NCBI GenBank assembly: GCA_944328665.1
Contig: CALVHS010000015.1
Coordinates: forward strand, 1 to 47,118
Source of the DNA: an uncultured Clostridia bacterium
GTDB lineage: Bacteria > Bacillota > Clostridia > Christensenellales > Borkfalkiaceae
Direction of reading: 5' to 3'
DNA: 47,118 nucleotides
Shown here: positions 1 to 7,602 of the stretch, one piece after another
Layout of the letters: each line of letters begins with the position of its first letter
How positions within the stretch are numbered: the stretch's first letter is position 1
Notes under the pieces: generated by a model
Database searches by the model: none
Seen by the model: the letters and a program-made list of their open reading frames with translations, nothing else
Told to the model about the DNA's origin: nothing
Position numbers and translations under genes: made by a program

Positions 1-82
1 CTTATTGACATTTACTCATGTGTTTCTCAACGACCCGACGCGCGGCTACGGGACGTCTGTCTCCAATATGATCTGTCAATAA
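1..82 (+). CDS. C-terminal tail of an unidentified gene (partial)
   Basis: The reading frame beginning at base 2 stays open into the window edge and ends at TAA 80-82. Only 26 codons are present, ending in RGYGTSVSNMICQ. An intrinsic terminator follows directly, which supports a real gene end. I do not recognise the family from so short a tail and assign no function. Confidence 0.5.
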   Translation, partial: LLTFTHVFLNDPTRGYGTSVSNMICQ

Positions 83-120
83 AAGAGCGGGGCGAAAGCT
101 CCGCTCTTCGGATATTTTTT
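83..120 (+). terminator. Intrinsic terminator after the partial upstream gene
   Basis: AAGAGCGG (83-90) pairs with CCGCTCTT (101-108). The stem is extended by GGC/GCT and closed by a GAAA tetraloop. A T-run at 115-120 follows. It separates the upstream gene from the deoB promoter. Confidence 0.85.
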
Positions 121-129
121 ACAAAAGCC

Positions 130-157
130 TTGCATCTGCGGCGGGATATGGTATAAT
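130..157 (+). promoter_or_regulatory. Sigma-A promoter of deoB-pnp
   Basis: TTGCAT (130-135), a 16-bp spacer and TATAAT (152-157), with TGG just before the -10 (extended -10). It lies between the upstream terminator and the deoB ribosome site (GGAGGGG, 164-170). Confidence 0.75.
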
Positions 158-179
158 AAATGCGGAGGGGCACGCGTCA

Positions 180-1355
180 ATGAGAGTTTTTTTGATCGTT
201 TTGGACAGCTTCGGTATCGGAGAAATGCCGGATGCGGCTGCATACGGCGATGAGGGATCGGATACGTACGGGCATATCTGTGAGCGCACGGGTATGCGGT
301 TGGAAAATATGATCGCGCTCGGATTGAACAATATACAAGGGGTGCGAGGGAAGAAATTCGCAAACGGGGTGACCCTTTTTCCCGCAGCCGTACCGCAAGG
401 CGCTTATGCCCGCCTTGCGGAAAAGACGCCCGCCAAAGACACGACGGCGGGGCATTATGAGATCGCGGGGCTTGTGCTCGCGCATCCGTATCGCGTCTTT
501 CAAAAATTTCCGTCCGAAGTCGTGCGCGCGCTCGAAGAGCGGACGGGCGTTTCCTTCCTCGGCAACGAAGCCGCGTCCGGGACGGAGATCATACAGAGGC
601 TGGGCGAGGAGCATCGGCGTACGGGAAGACCCATTTTGTATACTTCGCAGGATTCCGTGATGCAGATCGCCGCGGATACCTCCGTCATCCCGCTCGAAAA
701 GTTATATTCGATCTGTGAAGAGGCGCGCGCGCTCATGACGGGCGATCTTGCCGTGGGCAGGGTGATCGCCAGGCCGTTCGTCCGCGAGGGCGGAAAATTC
801 GTGCGGACGGAAGACAGAAAGGATTTTGCCTTAGAGCCGCCCGGCAGGACGCTGCTCGATGACCTGTATGCCGCAGGAGTGCGCGTGACCGCAGTCGGCA
901 AGATCAAAGACATTTTTTGCGGGCGCGGTATTTCGGAGAGCGTGCACACGGGGAACAACGAAGAGGGGATCGCGGCGACGCTTTCTCTGGCAGACGGCGC
1001 GCAAGACGGCTTCATCTTTGTCAACCTCGTCGATACGGATATGCTGTACGGGCACCGCAACGATCCGGAAGGGTATGCGCGCGCCCTGCTTCGCTTTGAC
1101 GACGCGCTTCCGCTGCTGCGGAGAAAATTGCGTGAGGACGACGTTCTGATCGTGACGGCGGATCACGGCTGCGACCCGACTACACCCTCCACCGACCATT
1201 CGAGAGAATATGTTCCTCTCATTATTTGCGGAGACCGGGTCGCGCCCGTCGATCTGGGGACGCTTGCAGGGTTTGACCATATCGCTTTGTTTGTCCGCGC
1301 TTGTTTTTCTCTCGGCGCGGACGGGGAGATCTATGACAGGGTCATGAGGAGGTAA
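180..1355 (+). CDS. deoB: Phosphopentomutase
   Basis: Interconverts (deoxy)ribose 1-phosphate and 5-phosphate in the cytosol, linking nucleoside phosphorolysis to the pentose phosphate pathway. The 391 residues match the family length. Alkaline-phosphatase-superfamily metal sites are visible: D9 in VLDSFGIG, the nucleophile region DTTAGH (87-92), VDTDMLYGHRND near residue 285, TADHG near 328 and the distal STDHSRE near 338. The ATG follows a GGAGGGG ribosome site. The stop is two bases before the pnp start, and the pnp ribosome site lies inside the deoB 3' end, so the two are translationally coupled. This is the usual deoB-pnp salvage pair. Confidence 0.97.
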   Translation: MRVFLIVLDSFGIGEMPDAAAYGDEGSDTYGHICERTGMRLENMIALGLNNIQGVRGKKFANGVTLFPAAVPQGAYARLAEKTPAKDTTAGHYEIAGLVLAHPYRVFQKFPSEVVRALEERTGVSFLGNEAASGTEIIQRLGEEHRRTGRPILYTSQDSVMQIAADTSVIPLEKLYSICEEARALMTGDLAVGRVIARPFVREGGKFVRTEDRKDFALEPPGRTLLDDLYAAGVRVTAVGKIKDIFCGRGISESVHTGNNEEGIAATLSLADGAQDGFIFVNLVDTDMLYGHRNDPEGYARALLRFDDALPLLRRKLREDDVLIVTADHGCDPTTPSTDHSREYVPLIICGDRVAPVDLGTLAGFDHIALFVRACFSLGADGEIYDRVMRR

Positions 1356-1357
1356 AG

Positions 1358-2173
1358 ATGGATATTGCGGAACGAGGCGCCGTCATCGCGGCGCAGATCG
1401 CGGAACGGTGCGGCGTCAGGCCCAAGATCGGGGCGGTGCTCGGCAGCGGTTGGAACGCCGTTTCCGAGGCGTTGGAAGGGAAGGAGGAGATCGCGTACGG
1501 CTCGTTGGATGGGATGCCTGTCTGCGGCGTGTCGGGGCATGCGGGGAAGTTTGCCTTCGGCAGGCTCGGCGGAAAGGATGCCGTCGTTCTGGAAGGGCGC
1601 ATCCACCTCTATGAAGGGAGAGGGATAGAAGAGGTCGTGTTGCCCGTTGAAGTCTTGTATCGCCTCGGTATCGGGATGCTTTTGCTGACCAATGCCGCGG
1701 GAGGCGTTGAGGAAGGTTATCGTCCCGGCGACGTCATGATCTTGCGGGATCATATCAATCTGACGGGGTGCAATCCGCTGGAAGGCGTTAAGGAACGCGG
1801 TAGCCCTGCCTTTATCGATATGGGCGAGGCATATGACGTGCAGATGCGCAGGTTACTGTGTTCCGCAGCGGAAGAAGCCGGGCTGCGCGTGCATGAGGGC
1901 GTCTATGCGCAGATGCGCGGCCCTTCTTATGAAACCCCGGCGGAAGTGAAGATGCTGCGCGCAATGGGGGCGGACGCGGTCGGGATGAGTACGGCTTTGG
2001 AGACGATCTATGCCCGTTACCGCGGGATGCGCGTCGCGGCGGTCTCCTGCATCAGCAACATGGCGGCAGGGATCGGACAAACCGTTCTCGATCATCAAGA
2101 CGTGCTTTCCGTGTCCGAGCGCGGCAGAGCAAAACTGTCTGCCATGCTTGCAGAATTTTTCCGCAGCCTGTGA
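1358..2173 (+). CDS. Purine nucleoside phosphorylase (trimeric type)
   Basis: Phosphorolyses purine (deoxy)nucleosides to base plus (deoxy)ribose 1-phosphate, which DeoB then isomerises. The 271 residues fit the PNP/MTAP (NP-II) family. Visible features are the phosphate loop GSGW (29-32), the SGHAGKF segment, EGRIHLYEG, GPSYETPAE near residue 190 with the substrate-binding Glu, and SNMAAG near 232. The Asn in SNMAAG is typical of enzymes acting on 6-oxopurines such as inosine and guanosine. The ribosome site GAGGAGG (1346-1352) overlaps the deoB stop. Probably the second and last gene of the deoB operon. Confidence 0.95.
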   Translation: MDIAERGAVIAAQIAERCGVRPKIGAVLGSGWNAVSEALEGKEEIAYGSLDGMPVCGVSGHAGKFAFGRLGGKDAVVLEGRIHLYEGRGIEEVVLPVEVLYRLGIGMLLLTNAAGGVEEGYRPGDVMILRDHINLTGCNPLEGVKERGSPAFIDMGEAYDVQMRRLLCSAAEEAGLRVHEGVYAQMRGPSYETPAEVKMLRAMGADAVGMSTALETIYARYRGMRVAAVSCISNMAAGIGQTVLDHQDVLSVSERGRAKLSAMLAEFFRSL

Positions 2174-2213
2174 GGATGAAATCGGCGCCGTATTGTGATG
2201 AAAAAAAACTCGC

Positions 2214-2381
2214 CGGCTTCGGTGAAGAAGGGTGCGAAAGAATGAAAGCCCGTTTTTGACGGGCGGCGAGAGGAAAAGAGAGCAGGCGCGGCATAAATGC
2301 CGCGCCTGCTCTCTTTTGCAAAGGAGCGCACCCTTACCAAAACCCTCATCGGAGCCGCGGTACCGTGCGGTGTCCTTTTTT
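2214..2381 (+). other. Nested inverted repeats, candidate structured RNA between pnp and tRNA-Val
   Basis: CGGCTTCGGTGA (2214-2225) pairs with TCATCGGAGCCG (2346-2357) over 12 bp. AAGGGTGCG (2228-2236) pairs perfectly with CGCACCCTT (2327-2335). Inside lie a 5-bp hairpin (2248-2264) and the 21-bp hairpin listed separately. Two pairs of the outer helix are G-U on the plus strand, which would be A-C mismatches on the minus strand. This points to a plus-strand RNA. A weak GC stem (2355-2370) and T-run (2376-2381) follow. It could be a folded pnp 3' UTR, a small RNA or a palindromic intergenic element. I recognise no known RNA family. Confidence 0.4.
2274..2317. terminator. Perfect 21-bp hairpin, likely terminator of deoB-pnp
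   Basis: The arm 2274-2294 is perfectly complementary to 2297-2317, with only AA between them. The arms start with AAAA and end with TTTT, so the hairpin could stop transcription from both pnp (plus) and tRNA-Val (minus). It is unusually long and perfect for a simple terminator. Confidence 0.75.
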
Positions 2382-2457
2382 GGTAGAGACAGTAGGACTC
2401 GAACCTACGACCTCTCGCATGTGAAGCGAGCGCTCTAACCAACTGAGCTATGCCTCC
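2381..2457 (-). tRNA. tRNA-Val(CAC)
   Basis: Read on the minus strand, the acceptor GGAGGCA pairs with TGTCTCT (two wobble pairs). The D-arm is GCTC/GAGC, the anticodon stem CTCGC/GCGAG and the T-arm GTAGG-TTCGAGT-CCTAC. The loop TTCACAT gives anticodon CAC, which reads GTG. The CCA end is encoded. Total length is 77 nt. Confidence 0.95.
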
Positions 2458-2481
2458 GTATTTACCCGACAAAGTAGGATT

Positions 2482-2510
2482 ATTATACCACATTCATTTG
2501 CAAAAGACAA
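2482..2510 (-). promoter_or_regulatory. Promoter of tRNA-Val
   Basis: On the minus strand: TTGTCT (2505-2510), 17-bp spacer, TATAAT (2482-2487), with TGG before the -10. The -10 is 25 bp upstream of the mature tRNA 5' end. Confidence 0.75.
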
Positions 2511-2577
2511 CTGTTTTGCCGTCTTACACGGGGAATTTTTGAAAATTGTCGATCCCGGATCGTCGCGCGGTTTGTGC

Positions 2578-2606
2578 TTGACGGCAAACGCAGGCTCTGC
2601 TATAAT
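2578..2606 (+). promoter_or_regulatory. Promoter of the HD-domain gene
   Basis: TTGACG (2578-2583), 17-bp spacer, TATAAT (2601-2606), then ribosome site AAGGAGG (2618-2624) eight bases before the ATG at 2633. Confidence 0.85.
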
Positions 2607-2632
2607 ACTGGCAGGAGAAGGAGGAATATGCA

Positions 2633-3220
2633 ATGGACGCCAAGGAAGAATTTTTACAGATCTTTGATACCTATATCTGCAGGGAAGGGGCGCAGGAACT
2701 GCGCGCCTATCTTTTGCGTTCTGATTTTTTTACGGCGCCTGCGAGCATGCGCTATCATTGTGCGTATGACGGCGGCCTGTGCGAGCACAGTGTCAACACA
2801 TATAAACGGCTTTTGCGGAACGTTAGCGGCGAGTATGGCGAGGAATGGGAAAAGCGCGTTCCGCATGAGTCGGTCGCCGTCTGCGGCCTCTTGCACGATC
2901 TGTGCAAGATCGACTATTACAAGCGGGATTTCCGCAACGTCAAAGAGGATGGCGCCTGGGTGCGCAAACCTTGTTATGTGAGAGAGGAAGCGCTGCCCTT
3001 CGGGCACGGGGAAAAGTCCGTCTATATCATCCAATCCTTTCTGCGGCTGACGAGAGAGGAAGCCGTGGCGATCGATTGGCATATGGGAGGGTTTGATTTT
3101 CGTGCGCGAGGCGGCGATTCTTCCGTCAGCGACGCATACTGCAAATACCCGTTGGCCGTCTTTTTGCATGTGTCCGACCTTGAGGCGACATATATCGACG
3201 AAAAGCGCAGGCAGCGCTGA
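2633..3220 (+). CDS. HD-domain phosphohydrolase-like protein
   Basis: A soluble protein of 195 residues with an HD metal-binding signature. The likely ligands are H42, H52, the H88-D89 pair in GLLHDLCK (K92 is the conserved Lys of HDxxK), H125, H150 and D182. The HCAYDGGLCEHS segment resembles HD proteins related to the YhaM-type exonuclease, but there is no OB domain, so the substrate is unknown. A nucleotide or nucleic-acid phosphodiester is the likeliest class. It has its own strong promoter, is monocistronic, and ends two bases from the convergent hflX stop. The nearby ATG at 2628 is out of frame. Confidence 0.85.
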   Translation: MDAKEEFLQIFDTYICREGAQELRAYLLRSDFFTAPASMRYHCAYDGGLCEHSVNTYKRLLRNVSGEYGEEWEKRVPHESVAVCGLLHDLCKIDYYKRDFRNVKEDGAWVRKPCYVREEALPFGHGEKSVYIIQSFLRLTREEAVAIDWHMGGFDFRARGGDSSVSDAYCKYPLAVFLHVSDLEATYIDEKRRQR

Positions 3221-3222
3221 CA

Positions 3223-4461
3223 TCATGCAAAGAACGGGGAAAACCGAAGCAGGAATTTATTTTCGATGACGGCGTTTACGTATAGGGCGTCGTCCCGGTA
3301 ATCGAAAGTTTTTTCTATGGCATATTGTTTGAGCTTTCCGTATTCGGACAGCTTTTCGTAAGGGATCTTAAGTTGGACAGAGACGGTGTCTCTGCGGAAA
3401 AACTGTAAGATCTTTTCTTTTAAAAAATCCAGCCCGAGCCCCGTCTTTGCGGAAACAAAGATGCTCTCGTGCGGGTAGGCGGTGGTGTCGCGGAGATCTT
3501 CGCTCTTGTTCATGACGAGGAGATAGGGCGCCTTGCAGCCCATATCGCGCAATACGGAGAGGGTCGTTTCCAATTGCCTTCCGAAATCACCTGCCGCATC
3601 GCAGACGATCAACGCAAGGTCGCAATGCAGGGCGCTTTCGAGCGTGGATCGGAAGGCGTCGATCAGGTGATGGGGGAGGGAATGCAGAAAACCGACCGTA
3701 TCGGTGAGGATGACGGGCGTGCCGTCCAGTGTGAGCAGGCGCGAGGTGGGATCGAGCGTGGCGAACAGTCTGTCCGCCGCATATACGTTTGCATCCGTGA
3801 GCGCGTTGAGCAAGGTCGATTTTCCCGTGTTGGTATATCCGATCAAAGAGACGGTATGCATGCCGTCTTTTTCTCTGCGGGATGTCAGCAGCTCCCGACG
3901 GGAAGCCAAGGAAGCAAGTTTTTCTTCCAAATAACGGATGCGCAGGCGGATGTGGCGCCTGTCTGTCTCTAACTGCGTCTCTCCCGGCCCGCGCGTGCCG
4001 ATGCCGCCCCCGAGCTTGGATAGGGCGGCGCCTTTCCCTTTCAGCCGCGGGTAAATGTGCTTCAGCTGCGCCAGTTCGACCTGAAGTTTTCCTTCGCTGC
4101 TCTTTGCGCGTTTGGCAAAGATATCCAAAATGAGCGTCGTGCGGTCGATCACTTTTCTGTCGCCGAGCGCGGCGGAAATGTGCAGCGTCTGTGAGGGGGT
4201 CAGTTCTCCGTTGAATAAGACCGTGATATCTTCTAAGCCTTCCAGCCGATCTCGGAGCGCCTGTAATTTACCGCCGCCGATATAGGTGGAAGGGTTGATT
4301 TCGCGTACCCGCTGGCAGATCGTGCCTGCGTACTCCGCATCGGCGCTTTCGATCAGCGAGACGGCTTCGTCATGTTCTGTACGATCTTCGGTATCCCCCG
4401 CGATCGGCTGGATCATATAGACGATCTCTCTCTGTTTTTCTCGGTTCATCTCAGTTTGCAT
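3223..4461 (-). CDS. hflX: Ribosome-associated GTPase HflX
   Basis: HflX binds the 50S subunit and splits stalled or stressed ribosomes using GTP. In order, the protein shows the N-terminal HflX domain (NPSTYIGGGK, ELTPSQ, LILDIFAKRA), the glycine-rich linker GGGIGTRGPGETQLE, a coiled stretch, and a G domain with P-loop GYTNTGKST, G3 DTVGF, G4 NKSE and G5 SAKT. The frame stays open to 4581, but that part overlaps the recombinase gene. I start at ATG 4461 (412 aa), with ATG 4449 as an alternative. Neither has a good Shine-Dalgarno site. Probably co-transcribed with the recombinase just upstream. Confidence 0.93.
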   Translation of the reverse strand: MQTEMNREKQREIVYMIQPIAGDTEDRTEHDEAVSLIESADAEYAGTICQRVREINPSTYIGGGKLQALRDRLEGLEDITVLFNGELTPSQTLHISAALGDRKVIDRTTLILDIFAKRAKSSEGKLQVELAQLKHIYPRLKGKGAALSKLGGGIGTRGPGETQLETDRRHIRLRIRYLEEKLASLASRRELLTSRREKDGMHTVSLIGYTNTGKSTLLNALTDANVYAADRLFATLDPTSRLLTLDGTPVILTDTVGFLHSLPHHLIDAFRSTLESALHCDLALIVCDAAGDFGRQLETTLSVLRDMGCKAPYLLVMNKSEDLRDTTAYPHESIFVSAKTGLGLDFLKEKILQFFRRDTVSVQLKIPYEKLSEYGKLKQYAIEKTFDYRDDALYVNAVIENKFLLRFSPFFA

Positions 4462-4474
4462 AATACTATGCTTG

Positions 4475-5539
4475 TCATGTTTCGTCTCTTTTATCGTTTT
4501 CGCGCAGGCGGACTTTGTCTGCCACGGAGCGGCGGATGTCTTCGCTGATCGCGGCGTAATGCTTTTTGGTCGTGTTGACATCCTTATGCCCCAACACGTC
4601 TGCCACGATGTAGATGTCGTTCGTTTCGCGGTAAAGCTGGGTGCCGTAGGTGCTGCGCAGCTTGTGCGGGGAGATCTTTTTCAAGGGCGTGACGATGCGG
4701 CTGTACTTTTTGACGAGGTTTTCTACGGCGCGCACGCTGATGCGCTGCATTTTGAGAGAGAGGAAGAGCGCATGCTCGCCCGCGGGGGTATTTTTGTCCT
4801 CTTCCTTATACGCGATATATTTTGCCAAAGCGTCGGCGACTTCTTCGGAAAAATAGAGGATCGCTCTTCCGCCGCCCTTGCGGGTGACGCTGAAGCTGTT
4901 GGTCGTAAAGTCGATATCTTCGTTGTTCAAGCCGACCAGTTCGCTGATGCGGATGCCGGTGCCCAAAAACAGGGTGAGGATGGCGGTATCGCGTACGCGC
5001 GTCTTGTCATGAAAGGCGAGCTGATGTCCGGTCATGCCTGCACCCGATTCCGCACAATTCAAAAGGTCGGCGACTTCGTTGACTTCCAGGCGGATGATCT
5101 CTTTTTCGTGCAGTTTTGGAAGAGAAACTTTTGCCGCGTTGTCCACGGAGATGCGGTCTTTTGCAAAGAAGTAGCGGAAAAGCGCGCGTACCGTCGAAAG
5201 TTTGCGCGCCTTAGCGCGTTCGTTGCAGCTCGCCTGCGTGCCGTTATATGTATAGCGGCTAAGATAGCTCATAAAGCGTTCGATGTCGTTGGACGTGATC
5301 TGCTCGAGGTCGGTGAGGGCGATCTCGCGTACGCTTTTTTTTCCTCGGAATACCTTTTTGCTGACATAGTCGAAAAAGATGCGCAGATCGTAAGCGTAGT
5401 TCAGCCTCGTCAGCGTGCTTGTCTGATTCTCGATCCCGAGAAAGTAGTCGTCGACAAAGGGGGGAAGGTCGTCTTTGAGCGACTCGATCTTCTCCAAATT
5501 GTGCAGGTTTCTCTTTTCAAAGTAATTTTTCTGTTCCAT
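4475..5539 (-). CDS. Tyrosine recombinase (XerC/D-like integrase)
   Basis: DNA strand-exchange enzyme of the phage-integrase family. The 354 residues carry an N-terminal SAM-like core-binding domain (about 30-160) and a catalytic domain with Arg in GTGIRISELVGL, Lys in TRKGGG, the HKLR box, LGHKDVNTTKKHY with His, and the nucleophile Tyr. It is somewhat longer than classical XerC or XerD (about 300 aa). It sits between housekeeping genes with no attachment-site repeats or phage genes nearby, so a chromosomal Xer-like role is likelier than a mobile integrase. It lies 21 bp after the dehydrogenase stop and 13 bp before hflX. Confidence 0.9.
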   Translation of the reverse strand: MEQKNYFEKRNLHNLEKIESLKDDLPPFVDDYFLGIENQTSTLTRLNYAYDLRIFFDYVSKKVFRGKKSVREIALTDLEQITSNDIERFMSYLSRYTYNGTQASCNERAKARKLSTVRALFRYFFAKDRISVDNAAKVSLPKLHEKEIIRLEVNEVADLLNCAESGAGMTGHQLAFHDKTRVRDTAILTLFLGTGIRISELVGLNNEDIDFTTNSFSVTRKGGGRAILYFSEEVADALAKYIAYKEEDKNTPAGEHALFLSLKMQRISVRAVENLVKKYSRIVTPLKKISPHKLRSTYGTQLYRETNDIYIVADVLGHKDVNTTKKHYAAISEDIRRSVADKVRLRENDKRDET

Positions 5540-5560
5540 GATATTCGGCTTTCGCGTCCG

Positions 5561-6607
5561 TTATGGCTCTATCGCGACTTTGATGACGCCGTCCCGCCTG
5601 TTTTCGAAGAGGTCGAATGCTGTTTCGATTTCGGCGAGGGGAAAGGTATGGGTGATGAGAGGCTGCGTGTCCAGCTTGTTTGCCGCAAGCAGGCGCATGA
5701 TCTCTTCGCAGTCGCAGCCGTCCACGCCTCCCGTCTTAAAAGTGAGGTTTTTTCCGTACATGTCGGGCAGCGGCAGTACCTGCGGCGCGTCATACATGGC
5801 GACGACGGTGACGACGGCGTTCGGCCGCGCCAGCTGCCACGCAAGGCGGAAAGTATCGTCCGTCCCTGCCGCTTCGATGACTTTGTCCGCGCCGCCCGTC
5901 GGGCAGATCCCGCGGATGTAGCTTGCGGCTTCGTCGGGGGCGATCGTTTCGGCGTACGGGTAATGCTCTCGGACGAAGCGGCGCCGTTCGGCGTCCTTTT
6001 CGCAGACCACGATGCGTGCGGGTTCCTTCAACCGGACGCATTGCAGGATGCAGAGCCCCGTCGGGCCTGCTCCGAGCAAAAGGACGGTGTCGCCTTTTTC
6101 GATCTCGCCGATCTTTGCTGCCCAATATCCGGTGGAGAGAAGGTCGCCCACAAAGAGCGCCTGTCTGTCCGATACGTTGTCCGGGATGGGGGTAAGGCCT
6201 TGATCGGCATGAGGTACGCGCACATATTCTGCAAGGCCGCCGTCGATGCGGCATCCGAGCGCCCAGCCGCCGTCTTTATCCGTACAGTTGTTGACGAAGC
6301 CGCGTCGGCAGAAAAAACATTCGCCGCAAAATGTTTCGACATTGACGGCGACGCGTTCGCCGGGGCGGAGCGTTTTTACGCCTTTGCCGACCTCTTCGAC
6401 GATGCCGACCAGTTCATGGCCGACCGTGACGCCGGGGACGGCGCGCGGGACGTGCCCGTGCTTGATGTGCAGATCGCTCGTGCAGACGGAGGCGAGCGTC
6501 ACGCGTACGACGGCATCTCTGTCGTCTATGAGGTGAGGAACGGGCTTTTCGCGCAATGCAAAAAGCCCTTCGGAAAGATATGTATAGGCAAGCATGGTCT
6601 CTTTCAT
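5561..6607 (-). CDS. Zinc-dependent medium-chain alcohol/polyol dehydrogenase
   Basis: NAD(P)-dependent oxidation of an alcohol or polyol, 348 residues. The catalytic zinc site is C42 (VCTSDLH) with H64-E65 (GHE). The structural zinc lobe is C94, C97, C100 and C108. The Rossmann motif GAGPTG is near 174. The fold is that of the threonine/sorbitol/Tdh-like branch. The substrate cannot be read from sequence. The start overlaps the yitT-like stop by four bases (ATGA), so the two are translationally coupled. A sialidase-like gene leads the same run, which hints at sugar or polyol metabolism, but that is inference. Confidence 0.9.
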   Translation of the reverse strand: MKETMLAYTYLSEGLFALREKPVPHLIDDRDAVVRVTLASVCTSDLHIKHGHVPRAVPGVTVGHELVGIVEEVGKGVKTLRPGERVAVNVETFCGECFFCRRGFVNNCTDKDGGWALGCRIDGGLAEYVRVPHADQGLTPIPDNVSDRQALFVGDLLSTGYWAAKIGEIEKGDTVLLLGAGPTGLCILQCVRLKEPARIVVCEKDAERRRFVREHYPYAETIAPDEAASYIRGICPTGGADKVIEAAGTDDTFRLAWQLARPNAVVTVVAMYDAPQVLPLPDMYGKNLTFKTGGVDGCDCEEIMRLLAANKLDTQPLITHTFPLAEIETAFDLFENRRDGVIKVAIEP

Positions 6608-7542
6608 GATTCTTTCGGCGGGGGGGCTGCCCGCTTGGTGTGTTTTGTCACGTTGGTAAAGCTGCCGATCGTCTCGTTGACCGTCTCGACGAAGGCAAAA
6701 GTGTCGTCGTATTTTTTGAGGATGTCCTTAAATTCGACGATTTGCCGCTTGTTGACGACGCAGACGATCATCTCTCTCGAGGAATGACTGTAAGCCCCCA
6801 TGGCGTGGATGCGCGTTGCACCGTGTTTGAGTTTTTCAAAGATATCGGCGTCGATCTCTTCCGCGTGCGAGGTGATGACGGTAAAGCGGTATGCCGATTT
6901 GGTGCCTTTGATGATCGCGTTGCCGACAAAGCTTGAAAGCAGGCAATAGACAAGGCATAGGCAGACAGGTTTGAGGTCGTATTGCAATACGCCGTTTTCG
7001 TCGGGCTGCGCATAGACAAAGAAGGAAACGACGGCGATCGCCGCGTTGATGGCGAAGTTGATCCAAAAAAAGTTGAGCATGGGATCTTTTTGGCTGACAA
7101 ATTTCGCCACGACGTCCGCGCCGCCCGTCGAAGAATCGCGGCGGAAGGCGATGCCGTAAATAAACCCGCCCACGGCCCCCGCGATGAGGACGGGATAGAT
7201 GGTGTCTACGCCCTGCGCGTCGTACTGGAAGCGGGAAAGGTCGACCGTTTCTAAAAGCAGGATGAAGACGGAATAGACGACGCTGAAGATAAAAGTCTTG
7301 ACAGCAAATTCTTTGTTGATGCAAAAAAAGGCGAATATACACAGCGGAACGTTGACGATGAGTGAAATGTAACCGTTGCTGAATCCGAGTTTGTATTGGA
7401 TCATGGTAGCGATGCCGTTAAAGCCGGCGGGGGCAAAGTTGTTTTTCAGGATAAAGAGTTCGTAGTTGAGGGCGAACAACAGTGCGAGCGCGACCATCAG
7501 CGCACAGTCAAGCATCCAGCGTTTGATGAGATTTTTTTGCAT
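6604..7542 (-). CDS. YitT family membrane protein (DUF161/DUF2179)
   Basis: An integral membrane protein with about five to six hydrophobic helices, including LMVALALLFALNYELFIL, YISLIVNVPLCIFAFF and VLIAGAVGGFIYGIAF. The YitT hallmarks STGGADVVAKF and a soluble C-terminal DUF2179 domain (YRFTVITSHAEEI ... VETVNETIG) are present. The biochemical function of this family is not established; transport or a regulatory role is proposed. I start at ATG 7542 because AAGGAAAA lies just upstream. The upstream GTG at 7560 would add six residues without a ribosome site. Confidence 0.88.
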   Translation of the reverse strand: MQKNLIKRWMLDCALMVALALLFALNYELFILKNNFAPAGFNGIATMIQYKLGFSNGYISLIVNVPLCIFAFFCINKEFAVKTFIFSVVYSVFILLLETVDLSRFQYDAQGVDTIYPVLIAGAVGGFIYGIAFRRDSSTGGADVVAKFVSQKDPMLNFFWINFAINAAIAVVSFFVYAQPDENGVLQYDLKPVCLCLVYCLLSSFVGNAIIKGTKSAYRFTVITSHAEEIDADIFEKLKHGATRIHAMGAYSHSSREMIVCVVNKRQIVEFKDILKKYDDTFAFVETVNETIGSFTNVTKHTKRAAPPPKES

Positions 7543-7557
7543 GTCTTTTCCTTGGCG

Positions 7558-7591
7558 CACGGGGACTAAGGTATGACGCCTTGCCCCCGTG
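7558..7591 (-). other. Imperfect hairpin between sialidase-like gene and yitT-like gene
   Basis: CACGGGG (7558-7564) is complementary to CCCCGTG (7585-7591), with an inner AAGG/CCTT pairing. No T-run follows on the minus strand, so it is not a standard terminator. It sits just upstream of the yitT-like ribosome site and might tune expression within the operon or protect a processed end. Confidence 0.4.
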
Positions 7592-7602
7592 CCGTCGTTA
7601 GA

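Noticed and set aside
4475..5539. Tyrosine recombinase as a marker of a mobile element
   Set aside because: No attachment-site repeats, transposon or phage genes, or composition shift are visible around it.
4472..6787. 771-codon open frame on the plus strand
   Set aside because: It is antisense to hflX, the recombinase, the dehydrogenase and part of the YitT gene, all of which have clear family motifs. Long shadow frames are common in this GC-rich sequence.
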